Source: Methylobacteriaceae bacterium (GTDB taxonomy: Bacteria; Pseudomonadota; Alphaproteobacteria; Rhizobiales; Beijerinckiaceae). From it: a DNA stretch of 35,207 nt. This document shows, piece after piece, positions 17,158 through 25,960 of the stretch. How positions within the stretch are numbered: position 1 is the first letter of the stretch; every line of letters begins with the position of its first letter. Location of the stretch: contig JAFAME010000055.1 in assembly GCA_019233695.1 (NCBI GenBank), positions 1-35,207 of the forward strand, in the 5' to 3' direction. Under the pieces are notes generated by a model. It did not search any database and was not told where the DNA came from. It saw only the letters and a program-made list of their open reading frames with translations. The position numbers were made by a program, and so were the translations under genes.

Positions 17158-17297
17158 TGGGCAGCATCATAACCCGTAATGGTCGCCCGTTGAGCAAACG
17201 TGCGAAAAGGTCGGCCGGGAGGATCTGCGCGTGGCCGATCTCGGCCGTCCGCACCGGCGGCGCCAGACCGCGATTGCTCAACAAGCAGGAGGATAGA

Positions 17298-18269
17298 GTG
17301 ACTGACCGCATGGCGCCGAAGACCGTCACGCGCGACGACATCTACGAGGCCGCGCGAAAGCTCTCCAACTGGGGGCGTTGGGGGCAAGACGACCAGGTCG
17401 GCACCCTGAACAACGTGTCTCCCGACGATATCGTTGCCGCCGCGGGACTGATCCGAAAGGGAAAGGTGTTTTCGCTCGGACTTTCGCTGAAGGAGCCGAT
17501 CCAGTCGGGCTTGTTCGGCGGCCGCTGGAACCCGATCCATACCATGCTTGCTACCGGCACTGACGCGGCGGCCGGCAATCAGGACGACCCCTATCCCTAT
17601 CTGCGCTATGCCGACGACGCCATCAACATGCCCTGCCAAGCTTCCACCCAGTGGGATGCGCTCTGCCACATCTTCCTGGACGACAAGATGTACAACGGCT
17701 TCGAGGCAAGGCTCGTCGACGCCAAGGGGGCGAGGAAGCTCGGCATCGAGCATGTCCGCAACAAGATGGTCGGCCGCGGCGTGCTTCTCGACGTTGCCCG
17801 GTTCGTCGGGCTCGACTCTCTCCCCGACGGCCACGCGATCAAGAACGCCGAACTCGACGCCTGCGCGGCGGCCGAGGGCGTGGAGGTGCGCAAGGGCGAT
17901 TTCGTCATCGTGCGCACCGGCCACCAGGAGCGGTGCCTCGCCAGGAAAGACTGGGCCGGTTATGCCGGTGGCGCGGCACCGGGGCTTGCCTTCGAGACTT
18001 GCTATTGGCTGAAGGAGAAGGATGTCGCAGCCATCTGCACGGACACATGGGGTTGCGAGGTTCGCCCGAACGAGACCGACGAGGCGAACCAGCCCTGGCA
18101 CTGGGTGGTAATTCCGGCCCTCGGCATCTCGATGGGCGAGATTTTCTACCTGGCGGAGCTTGCCGCGGACTGCGCCGAGGACAGGGTCTTCGAATTCTTC
18201 TTCGTCGGCCCGCCGCTCCATCTTCCGGGCGCGGCCGGCTCTCCGGTCAACCCGCAGGCGATCAAGTGA
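17298..18269 (+). CDS. Cyclase-family hydrolase (kynurenine formamidase-like fold)
   Basis: 323 residues of the cyclase family (PF04199), metal-dependent amide/ester hydrolases with a swivelling beta/alpha/beta fold. The metal motif usually reads H-x-x-x-D-x-x-x-H; here it is QWDALCHIF, with Gln where the first His is expected and Asp and His kept. Conserved flanks GRWGQDDQVGTLNNVSP, DFVIVRTGHQ and HWVVIPALGISMGE also fit the long bacterial branch of about 320 residues. GTG 17298 is chosen because AGGAGG lies 5 nt upstream; an ATG follows at 17310. First gene of the plus-strand operon. The product probably opens an amide, ester or lactone bond; the substrate is unknown. Confidence 0.88.
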   Translation: MTDRMAPKTVTRDDIYEAARKLSNWGRWGQDDQVGTLNNVSPDDIVAAAGLIRKGKVFSLGLSLKEPIQSGLFGGRWNPIHTMLATGTDAAAGNQDDPYPYLRYADDAINMPCQASTQWDALCHIFLDDKMYNGFEARLVDAKGARKLGIEHVRNKMVGRGVLLDVARFVGLDSLPDGHAIKNAELDACAAAEGVEVRKGDFVIVRTGHQERCLARKDWAGYAGGAAPGLAFETCYWLKEKDVAAICTDTWGCEVRPNETDEANQPWHWVVIPALGISMGEIFYLAELAADCAEDRVFEFFFVGPPLHLPGAAGSPVNPQAIK

Positions 18270-18423
18270 GGCAGCGAGGGCCGAAACGCCGATGAGCCGG
18301 CACGTCGGATCGCCCCGTTGCCGGGACGGACAAAACAATCGGTCGCGTTCTGGGCGCTTTGCCAACGACTCGGGCGGGTTGTTGCGACTACAGTTCCGGC
18401 ACTTCGGGAGTGGCCCATCGCCC

Positions 18424-20184
18424 ATGCTTCGGTCCAAGGATCAGCGAAAGCGCGTCATCCAAGACGGCATGCGGATGGAGTTCGACGTGCCGATCCCGAT
18501 GGACGATGGGATTGTCCTCAGGGCAGATGTCTACGCGCCGATCGATGAGGGGCGCTACCCCGTCATCCTGAGCCACGGCCCCTACGCCAAAGGGCTCGCT
18601 TTCCAGGAAGGCTACCGCATCCAATGGGAAAGGATGGTGGCCGAGCATCCCGACGTCGCCGCCGGCTCGACCAACAAATACCAGACGTGGGAGGCGGTTG
18701 ACCCTGAGAAGTGGGTTCCCGACGGCTATGTCTGCGTCCGTGTGGATTCGCGTGGGGCAGGCCGATCGCCGGGTATCATCGACGTATGGTCGCCGCGCGA
18801 GACGAAGGACTTCTATGACTGCATCGAGTGGGCCGCCGTCCAGCCGTGGAGCAACGGATGCATCGGGCTTGCCGGGATCTCCTACTACGCAATGAATCAA
18901 TACCAGGTCGCCGCGCTGCAACCGCCGCACCTCGTGGCGATGTGTCCCTGGGAAGGGGCATCCGACTTCTATCGCGAGATGTGTTACCACGGCGGCATCC
19001 GCTCGCAGTTCCCGGGCCGCTGGTTTCCCCGCCAGATCAGCACTGTCCAGTATGGTCTCGGCGACCGTGGCGCCAGGAGTGTCGTGACCGGCGAGCCGGT
19101 CGCCGGCCCACAGACGCTCCACGAGGATGAGCTCAAGCGCAATCGCGTCGAATTCGGTGAGGAGATCGAGCAGCATCCCTTCATGGACGCATGGTTCAGG
19201 GAGCGCAATGCGGACTGGTCAAAGGTCAAGACGCCGATGCTCTCGGCCGGGAACTGGGGCGGGCAGGGGCTGCATCTTCGCGGCAACGTAGAAGCATTTA
19301 CACAGGCCGCCAGCCACCAGAAATGGCTGGAAGTCCACGGCCTGGAACATTGGACGCATTTCTACACGGACTACGGCACCAACCTGCAGAAGGAATTCTT
19401 CGATCACTTTCTGAAAGGCCTCGACAATGGCTGGGACAAATCCCCGCGCGTTCGGTTGAACATCCGCCACGCCGACGGGACGTTTATCGAACGGGCCGAG
19501 CATGAATGGCCGCTCGCGCGAACGCGCTGGACCAGATACTTCCTCGACCTCGACCGCCGGGCGCTGTCAGGCGCGCCGATCGGAAGCGAGCAGTCGGTCA
19601 CCTATGAGGCTGCGGCGGAGGGCGTCACCCTGCGCACGCCGCCGTTCGCCGAGCCCACCGAATTCACGGGCCCGGCCATGGCCCGCCTCTTCGTCTCCTC
19701 GACGACGTCGGACGCTGATATCTTTCTCGTCGTGCGCATCTTCGATCCCGAAGGCGGCGAGATCACCTTCCAGGGCGCCCTCGATCCCAACACGCCGGTC
19801 ACGCAAGGCTGGCTGCGCGCCTCGCATCGCAAGCTCAATCCCGAAAAGTCGCTACCCTATCGGCCCTACCACACCCACGACCAAGATCAACCGCTGACCC
19901 CCGGCGCCGTCTACGAACTGAATGTCGAGATCTGGCCCACCTGCATTGTGGCCCCGGCGGGCTACCATCTGGCGCTCAGCATTCGCGGCAAAGACTACGA
20001 ATATCCCGGCGAGCTGAGCGAATTCGCCAAGACCTTCCACTACGCCCATCGCGGCGTCGGGCCTTTCCAGCACGCCGATCCAAAGGACCGTCCGCCGGAG
20101 GTCTTTGGTGGCCGCGTCACCCTCCACTCCGGCGGCGCGAGAGAGTCCTACCTTTTGATGCCGGTCATTCCCGGCAAAACATGA
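18424..20184 (+). CDS. CocE/NonD-type alpha/beta hydrolase (X-Pro dipeptidyl-peptidase S15 family)
   Basis: 586 residues. N-terminal alpha/beta hydrolase domain: DVPIPMDDGIVLRADVYAP opening, oxyanion/Tyr segment SHGPYAKG, nucleophile Ser in GLAGISYYAMNQ, catalytic Asp probably in the TPMLSAGNWGG region, His in GLEHWTHFY. The C-terminal jelly-roll PepX_C domain follows (FTGPAMARLFVSSTTSDADIFL, GWLRASHRKL). Family members include cocaine esterase and glutaryl-7-ACA acylase; they hydrolyse esters or amides. No signal peptide is visible, so it is probably cytosolic. ATG 18424 is the first Met before the conserved start; a GGGAG lies 13 nt upstream, somewhat far. A second hydrolase in the same operon as the cyclase-family gene. 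Confidence 0.9.
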   Translation: MLRSKDQRKRVIQDGMRMEFDVPIPMDDGIVLRADVYAPIDEGRYPVILSHGPYAKGLAFQEGYRIQWERMVAEHPDVAAGSTNKYQTWEAVDPEKWVPDGYVCVRVDSRGAGRSPGIIDVWSPRETKDFYDCIEWAAVQPWSNGCIGLAGISYYAMNQYQVAALQPPHLVAMCPWEGASDFYREMCYHGGIRSQFPGRWFPRQISTVQYGLGDRGARSVVTGEPVAGPQTLHEDELKRNRVEFGEEIEQHPFMDAWFRERNADWSKVKTPMLSAGNWGGQGLHLRGNVEAFTQAASHQKWLEVHGLEHWTHFYTDYGTNLQKEFFDHFLKGLDNGWDKSPRVRLNIRHADGTFIERAEHEWPLARTRWTRYFLDLDRRALSGAPIGSEQSVTYEAAAEGVTLRTPPFAEPTEFTGPAMARLFVSSTTSDADIFLVVRIFDPEGGEITFQGALDPNTPVTQGWLRASHRKLNPEKSLPYRPYHTHDQDQPLTPGAVYELNVEIWPTCIVAPAGYHLALSIRGKDYEYPGELSEFAKTFHYAHRGVGPFQHADPKDRPPEVFGGRVTLHSGGARESYLLMPVIPGKT

Positions 20185-20298
20185 AGACGGAGGCGGATCG
20201 AGGACAGCCGTCCAAATTGAATCCGTTGTCTGATGAAAGCGGGCCACAAAACACCGGCGAGGGACAAGCCGGGCAATCTACCAGGGAGGAGAGAGAAA

Positions 20299-21435
20299 AT
20301 GTCCTACAATAAGCAACTCAGCCGAATCGTTGCACGAATCAGCTTCGCTGTCGTCGTTTCGCTCGGCGGCATCGGTGCGGCTTTCTCGCAGGACGCCGCG
20401 GCGGCGGTCGCCGCTGCGCAAAAGGAGGCGGAGCAGGCTTTGTCGGCACCGACTGCTTGGGCCGGACCGACCGCAGCGCCAAAGCCGCTCACCGGCAAGA
20501 AGATTGCCGTCATCAGCTGCGCCCAACTGACCGAAGGCTGCAACCGGCCGTCGCGCGCGGCGGTGGAAGCTGCCCAGAAGCTCGGCTGGGACGCGACCAT
20601 CTTCGACGGAAAGGGCGACGTCGGCACGCAACTCGCCGCCATCAACGCGGCGGTCGACAGCAAGTATGACGGAATCGCCCTGATGATCGTCGACCCGGTT
20701 CAGGTCAATGAGGGCATCCGTCGAGCGCTGGACGCCAAGATCCCGGTGGTGACCCTCGCCGAGCCGGCCTACACCGACCAAAGGAAGGCGCTGCTTGCCT
20801 CGGTCCCGGACGTCTCACACGACTGGCTGAAAACCGGGAAGCTCATCGGCGACTATATGATCTGGAAGTCGGAAGGGCACATCAACGCCCTGCTCCTCAA
20901 CGATCCCGAGGTGACGGTCGTACAGTACGGGCAGTTCGCCGGCACCCAAGCGAAACTGATCGACAAGCAGGCCTGTCCGGACTGCAAGGTCACGGTCGAA
21001 AACTTCACCATCGCGACGCTCAACACCCAGCCCGCCGCGCTGACCGCCGCGGCTGTCCAGCGAGACCCCGCGATCAACTGGGTATGGTGCTATGACTTTT
21101 GCATGGCCAATGTTGCGACCGACCTGATCGCCCGAGGCCTGCAGGGCAAGATCATGGGCGCCGGCTTCGATTGCAACGCACAGAACCTGCAGCTGATCAG
21201 GGACGGCAGAGTCCAGGTCGTCTGCATCGCCGATCCCCGTGACTGGGAAGCCTGGGCAGCAGTCGATACGCTCAATCGGCTGATGAACGGCCAACTGGCC
21301 GTCGATCAGAACATCCCTGTGCGGCTCTTCGATAAAAGCAATCTCGACCAGTTGACCGACACCGACATCAAGAACGGCTGGCAAGGCGGCACAGATTTTC
21401 GGTCGCAGTACCTGAAGATCTGGGGCGTTCGCTAG
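20299..21435 (+). CDS. Second periplasmic sugar-binding protein (type 1 fold)
   Basis: 378 residues from ATG 20299, with GGGAGGAG upstream. Signal peptide: basic start SYNKQLSRIVAR, hydrophobic SFAVVVSLGGIGAAF, probable cleavage near FSQDA. The mature protein starts with an Ala-rich helix, then KKIAVISCAQLTEGCNRPS and DGIALMIVDPVQVNEGIRRAL, typical of RbsB-like proteins, and ends with the second lobe (LQGKIMGAGFDCNAQNLQLI). It has several Cys (ISC, GCN, ACPDC, FDC), more than usual. It is only modestly similar in appearance to the first binding protein, so the two importers likely recognise different ligands or anomers. It partners the fused ATPase-permease immediately downstream. Confidence 0.92.
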   Translation: MSYNKQLSRIVARISFAVVVSLGGIGAAFSQDAAAAVAAAQKEAEQALSAPTAWAGPTAAPKPLTGKKIAVISCAQLTEGCNRPSRAAVEAAQKLGWDATIFDGKGDVGTQLAAINAAVDSKYDGIALMIVDPVQVNEGIRRALDAKIPVVTLAEPAYTDQRKALLASVPDVSHDWLKTGKLIGDYMIWKSEGHINALLLNDPEVTVVQYGQFAGTQAKLIDKQACPDCKVTVENFTIATLNTQPAALTAAAVQRDPAINWVWCYDFCMANVATDLIARGLQGKIMGAGFDCNAQNLQLIRDGRVQVVCIADPRDWEAWAAVDTLNRLMNGQLAVDQNIPVRLFDKSNLDQLTDTDIKNGWQGGTDFRSQYLKIWGVR

Positions 21436-21523
21436 CGCTTCTCGACGGTGCTGCCGCTCCCGCGCCTCGGCTTTCGGCCACACCGAAGACCGGGCAGCGC
21501 ATCGGCCGAGCGAGTGAGCCACG

Positions 21524-24094
21524 ATGGAACCATCTCCGGCAATGGGGCTGGCTGTCGAGGGAGCGACTAAGCGCTTCGGCAACGCGCTGGCGCTCGACAA
21601 TGTCAGCCTGAGCGTCGCGCCGGGAAGCGTACGAGCGCTCGTCGGCGCGAACGGCTCCGGCAAGTCGACACTGATCAAGGCGCTTGCTGGATATCACGTC
21701 CTGGATGCCGGCGTCGTGAGGGTGCACGGCCATGAGCTGAACCCCCACCGCCTGGGGGAACAAGCGAAGGCCGCCGGATTGAGGTTCGTCCATCAGGACC
21801 TCGCGCTCATCCCGAGCCTCGACATCATCGACAACCTCGCGATGGAGCGCGGCTATCTCGTCAAGCCGCTCGGCACCATCGACTGGAAGCGCGAGGAGGA
21901 GCTGGTGCGGCGCCAGCTTGCCGGGGTGGGAGCAGCCGTCAATCCCCGCACGCGCATTGCCAGCCTGGGCCCGGTGGATCGGACGCTGGTCGCCATCGCC
22001 CGCGCGCTCGATCGCCTCGACAGTCGCCTCAATGTCCTCATTCTCGATGAACCGACCGCGCGGCTACCGCAATCCGAAGCGGCAAGGCTGATCGCCCGTC
22101 TCGAGGAGTTGAAGCGGCGCGGGCTCCCGATCATCTATGTCACGCACCGCCTCGACGAGGTTTTCCGGCTCGCCGATACGGTGACTGTCCTCAGGGATGG
22201 CCGCGAGGCACTCGCGGGTCCGCTCTCGGCGATCACGCCCGAGGACCTTCGTCACGCGATCACGGGTACCCGCAGGGTAGACGGGCCTTCGGTCACCCAA
22301 GCGGCCGAGTCACGTGCTGTCGCGAGCGGAGAGGTTGTCCTCGAGCTGACGCGGGTCTCCACCCGGCGGCTGACGGGGGTCAGCCTGCGCCTCCATCGCG
22401 GCGAACTCCTCGGCGTCACCGGACTGGTCGGCTCGGGTAAGTCCGAGCTTGGCCGGATCGTCTATGGACTCCAGACGCACGCCGGCGGCGAGATTGTCGG
22501 GAAGAGCGGATCTTACCCGTCCGACACTGGCCAAGCTGCCCTCGTCGGCTACCTCCCGCAGGATCGGCGAGCCGGTCTCTTTCTCGATCTCTCGACGGGA
22601 GAGAACATCACCATCACCGCAGTGCGCCAACTGAAGACCTGGCTCGGGCTCTCGCGTCAGCGGCTGAGGGAGGCGGCACTGAGCGTCATCGGCTTTCTGA
22701 GGATTCAACCAGGTGACCCGCGCATTCCTGTCGGTGTGCTCTCGGGCGGCAATCAGCAGAAGGTGGCGCTCGGCAAATGGCTGCAATTGCGCCTCGCAAT
22801 GCTCATCCTCGATGAGCCGACCCAGGCCATCGACATCGGCACCAAGCATGAGCTGATGACGAAGATCAAAGCCCGGGCGCGGGCGGAAGGGTTGGCGGTT
22901 CTGTGGCTGGAGTCGGACATCGAGGAACTCGTCAAATATGCCGATCGGATCATTGTGATGAGCAACGGGCGAATCAGCGCCGAGTTTTCACAGCCACCCT
23001 TCAACCTTCCGCAGGTCCTGTCGGAGGCATACCGGACGGTCGAGGACCCTCAGATGATCGATGAAGTCACCAAGGAGGTCGGCGACGTCGCGCATCCACG
23101 GACGGAAGACCGCGCCGAGCCGGCCAGGTTCCGAACCGGGCTGCGGCTGGTCTGGTCGCTGTTCCACAATTTCGGACTGCTTGTCGCCCTCGTCGTTCTG
23201 ATCGGCCTTTTCTCGTTCCTGCGCCCTAACGCGTTTCCCACCGCCGCGAATGCCGGCTCGATTCTGACCGGCAGCGCGGCGCTTGCCATGATCGCCATTG
23301 GCATCATGCTGCCGCTGATCGTCCAGCAATACGATCTTTCTGCCGGCTTCATGGCGACGATGGCGAGCCTGCTGGTCGTTGGCCTGCAATCCTTCGACCA
23401 CGCGCCGGTGTGGCTGTCGATCTTGGTCGCACTCGCAGCGTCCGGCTTGGTGGGCCTCCTCAGTGGCATCCTGGTCGCCTACGCGAGACTGAATTCGCTC
23501 GTGGTCACGCTCGCGGTCGGCTCGCTGCTCTTCGGCGCGGCGCAGCTCTATTCGAACGGCGCCACCATCTACCAGGACATTCCCCAATCGTTCCTGGCGA
23601 TCGGCCAATCGCGCATCGCGGGGGTTCCGCTTCCCTTCATTTATGTCATGATCGCCGCACTGATCATCTGGTACATCCTGGAGTATCGGCCGCTCGGCCG
23701 GCAGCTCTACGCCATCGGGGGCGGCGAGGAGGGTGCCCGCCTCGTCGGCATCAGGGTCGAACGGCGGGTGGTCCTCATGTTCGTCGGCGCCGCGGTCATG
23801 GCCGGCCTCGGCGGGGTGGTTCAGTCGGCCCGCGTCGGCTCGGCCAACGCCAGCATCCTGCAAACGCTGCTCCTGCCGGCATTCACTGCCGCGTTTCTCG
23901 GCGCGACGTCGATCCGGCCGGGGCAATACAACGTCTGGGGAACGGTACTCGCGGTCTATCTCGTCGGCGTCGGCACCACCGGCATCTTCATGCTCGGCGT
24001 TCCCTCCTATATCGAGCCCGTCTTCAACGGCCTGGTGCTCCTGGTCGCGATCGGCCTTGCCCATGTCAGTGCCCGCCGCCTCGCCAGTTCATGA
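21524..24094 (+). CDS. Fused sugar ABC importer: two ATPase domains plus permease in one polypeptide
   Basis: 856 residues that join what are normally separate RbsA- and RbsC-like proteins. Domain 1 (about 8-245): Walker A GANGSGKST (41-49), Walker B VLILDEPTA, H-loop YVTHRLDE, degenerate signature LGPVDRTLVAIARAL. Domain 2 (about 270-500): Walker A GLVGSGKSEL with Lys kept, unlike RbsA, and LSGGNQQKVALGKWL, MLILDEPTQAIDIGT. A linker of about 40 polar residues leads to a membrane part from about residue 545, with the permease motif YDLSAGFMATMASLL in place of G-x-I-D-L-S and some 8-9 hydrophobic segments. No frameshift is seen: the frame is continuous. Two copies would assemble as a dimer, giving four ATPase domains. 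Confidence 0.92.
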   Translation: MEPSPAMGLAVEGATKRFGNALALDNVSLSVAPGSVRALVGANGSGKSTLIKALAGYHVLDAGVVRVHGHELNPHRLGEQAKAAGLRFVHQDLALIPSLDIIDNLAMERGYLVKPLGTIDWKREEELVRRQLAGVGAAVNPRTRIASLGPVDRTLVAIARALDRLDSRLNVLILDEPTARLPQSEAARLIARLEELKRRGLPIIYVTHRLDEVFRLADTVTVLRDGREALAGPLSAITPEDLRHAITGTRRVDGPSVTQAAESRAVASGEVVLELTRVSTRRLTGVSLRLHRGELLGVTGLVGSGKSELGRIVYGLQTHAGGEIVGKSGSYPSDTGQAALVGYLPQDRRAGLFLDLSTGENITITAVRQLKTWLGLSRQRLREAALSVIGFLRIQPGDPRIPVGVLSGGNQQKVALGKWLQLRLAMLILDEPTQAIDIGTKHELMTKIKARARAEGLAVLWLESDIEELVKYADRIIVMSNGRISAEFSQPPFNLPQVLSEAYRTVEDPQMIDEVTKEVGDVAHPRTEDRAEPARFRTGLRLVWSLFHNFGLLVALVVLIGLFSFLRPNAFPTAANAGSILTGSAALAMIAIGIMLPLIVQQYDLSAGFMATMASLLVVGLQSFDHAPVWLSILVALAASGLVGLLSGILVAYARLNSLVVTLAVGSLLFGAAQLYSNGATIYQDIPQSFLAIGQSRIAGVPLPFIYVMIAALIIWYILEYRPLGRQLYAIGGGEEGARLVGIRVERRVVLMFVGAAVMAGLGGVVQSARVGSANASILQTLLLPAFTAAFLGATSIRPGQYNVWGTVLAVYLVGVGTTGIFMLGVPSYIEPVFNGLVLLVAIGLAHVSARRLASS

Positions 24095-24123
24095 CCATCG
24101 CTGCCAATCCGGAGAAAGTATCC

Positions 24124-25140
24124 ATGAACCCGGCCGAACCCACGCCTCTCGGCAAGACGGGCCTCAACGTCACCCGAATGGGGATGGGCACCGGGCCGCT
24201 CGGCATGGTCCATGACGGCACGGCCTGGGCCGCCATTTTTGCTGCCGCGTGGTCGGCCGGCGTCCGCACCTTCGATACTTCGCCCTACTATGGCTTCGGC
24301 AACTCCGAAGGGCGGCTCGGCCGGCTGCTCGCGGCTCAAAACCGTGGCGACTATGTGCTGGCGACCAAGGTCGGCCGCCTTCTGCGCCCGGACGCCCCAA
24401 TCGACCCTTTCGCCGAGGCCTTCTACTACCCCGAGGGATTGCCCGAAGGCGTGCTCCGCAGCCAGTACGACTACAGCGCGGCCGCGACGCGCCTGTCGCT
24501 CGTTGAAAGCCGACAGAGGCTCGGGATCGACCGGATCGACATCGCCCATATCCACGATGTCGTCGAGCTCGCGAGCGGGATCAGCCATGTGCGCGAAGCG
24601 ATGCATGAGACCTATCCGGCACTCGCCGAGCTCCGCGACAAAGGGGAGATCAGCGCGGTCGGCGTCGGCGCGCAGGTCAACAGCGTCCTCGTCGAGCTCG
24701 GCACCGCCTGCGATTTCGACTGCTTCCTGATCGCCGGACGCTACACAATGCTCGATCAGAGCGCGATCGACGAGGTGATGCCGCTTTGCCTCGCCAGGAA
24801 CATTGCGGTGATCATCGGCAGCCCGTACAATACCGGCATTCTGCACGATCCGACGCCCAACGCGACTTTTGACTTCGTTCAGGCTCCCTCCGAGCTGATC
24901 GGGAAGGCTCAGCAGCTGAAGGCGATTTGCGACCGGCACCGGGTGCCGCTGCCGGCGGCCGCGATCCAGTTTCCATTCGCCCATCCGGCCGTGGCGCAGG
25001 TGCTCACCGGAGCCCGTTCGGCCGCCGAGATAAAGGAAAACGTCCAATTCATGCGGGTGCAGATCCCGCCGGAGCTCTGGAGGGACCTGCGCAAGAGCGG
25101 CCTCATCCACCCCAAGGCTCCCCTTCCGGGCGGCCTCTGA
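24124..25140 (+). CDS. Aldo/keto reductase, D-threo-aldose 1-dehydrogenase/L-fucose dehydrogenase type
   Basis: 338 residues, complete AKR barrel. Catalytic tetrad visible: Asp in FDTSPYYG, Tyr in PYYG, Lys in ATKVG, His in HIHD. The opening PLGKTGLNVTRMGMGTGPLG and the insert FAEAFYYPEG match the branch containing fucose/threo-aldose 1-dehydrogenase and pyridoxal 4-dehydrogenase, which oxidise aldoses to lactones with NAD(P). Two starts compete: ATG 24091, overlapping the importer stop as ATGA, and ATG 24124 with GGAG 9 nt upstream; the conserved region begins just after the second. Production of a sugar lactone would fit the lactonase-like enzyme in the divergent operon (inference). Last gene of the plus operon, converging on an SDR gene 16 bp away. 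Confidence 0.9.
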   Translation: MNPAEPTPLGKTGLNVTRMGMGTGPLGMVHDGTAWAAIFAAAWSAGVRTFDTSPYYGFGNSEGRLGRLLAAQNRGDYVLATKVGRLLRPDAPIDPFAEAFYYPEGLPEGVLRSQYDYSAAATRLSLVESRQRLGIDRIDIAHIHDVVELASGISHVREAMHETYPALAELRDKGEISAVGVGAQVNSVLVELGTACDFDCFLIAGRYTMLDQSAIDEVMPLCLARNIAVIIGSPYNTGILHDPTPNATFDFVQAPSELIGKAQQLKAICDRHRVPLPAAAIQFPFAHPAVAQVLTGARSAAEIKENVQFMRVQIPPELWRDLRKSGLIHPKAPLPGGL

Positions 25141-25156
25141 CGGTCGGCGCGGCCGG

Positions 25157-25960
25157 CTATTGCGCGGTGTAGCCGCCGTCAACGAGAAGGGCGTGGCCGG
25201 TCACGAAGGAGGCGTCCTCGGAAGCAAGATAAAGCGCGGCCCGCGCCATTTCCTCGGGCGTCCCGATCCGGCCGAGCGGATGCTTGGCGAAGAGGTCGGC
25301 CTTGGCTTGCGCGGCGTCGGCCTGGGAGTCGAGCCACTGGTAATAGAGCGGGGTCTCGGTGGCACCGGGACAAAGTGCGTTGACCCTGATGCGGTCGGGC
25401 GCGAGTTCGAGCGCCAGCGTCTTGGTGAAGCTCACCGCTCCCGCCTTGGTCAGGGCATAGGCGGCCGAATCGGAGGCGCCGACCACGGCGTAGGTGGAGC
25501 CGAGATTGATGATGCTCGCAAATGACGAGCACCTGAGGATCGGGATCGATTCGCGCGACATCAGGAACATGCTGGTCAGGTTCTTGGACAGGATGAATTC
25601 CCAGTCGCCGAGCGACATCCTCTCGACCGGTATCAGCTTGGAGACGGCGGCATTGTTCACGAGGACGTCGATGCCGCCAAAACGCTCGGCGGTCAGTTTC
25701 ACGAGCGCCCGGGCTTCCGGCTCCATCGCCGCGTCGCATCGAGAGAAGAGGACTTCATGCCCTGCGGCCTTGAGCTGGTTCTCCAGATCGCGGCCCGGTT
25801 GTTCCGATCGCGCGCAAAACGATACGCGGGCACCTTCCTCCGCGAACAGGCGCACTATCGCCGCGCCGATTCCTGTCGAGCCGCCTGTGACCAGCGTGAT
25901 TGTGCCGTCGAGCCGTCTTGGCCGCGTCACCGGCCCGCCACGCGCCGCTTTGGCGTTCAT
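25157..25960 (-). CDS. Short-chain dehydrogenase/reductase (SDR), second
   Basis: 267 residues, classical SDR: TGGSTGIGAAI cofactor loop, Ala-Arg-Ser after beta-2 (FCARSE) hinting at NADP, NNAAVS, Ser in INLGSTYAVV, YALTK, and C-terminal LVDGGYTAQ. The ATG at 25960 overlaps the TGA of the upstream isomerase-like gene (ATGA), so the two are translationally coupled. Likely oxidises or reduces a polyol or keto-sugar in the same pathway as the TIM-barrel protein. Distinct from the SDR at 12024-12794. Confidence 0.92.
   Translation of the reverse strand: MNAKAARGGPVTRPRRLDGTITLVTGGSTGIGAAIVRLFAEEGARVSFCARSEQPGRDLENQLKAAGHEVLFSRCDAAMEPEARALVKLTAERFGGIDVLVNNAAVSKLIPVERMSLGDWEFILSKNLTSMFLMSRESIPILRCSSFASIINLGSTYAVVGASDSAAYALTKAGAVSFTKTLALELAPDRIRVNALCPGATETPLYYQWLDSQADAAQAKADLFAKHPLGRIGTPEEMARAALYLASEDASFVTGHALLVDGGYTAQ

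Noticed and set aside
17106-18437. 443-codon minus-strand open frame
   Set aside because: Antisense to the cyclase-family gene, which has a ribosome site and conserved motifs; no recognisable protein on this strand.
23410-24120. Extended upstream frame of the aldo/keto reductase
   Set aside because: The frame stays open through the permease part of the importer, but translation there is Arg/Gly-rich and out of frame with the real permease; the enzyme's fold begins after 24124.
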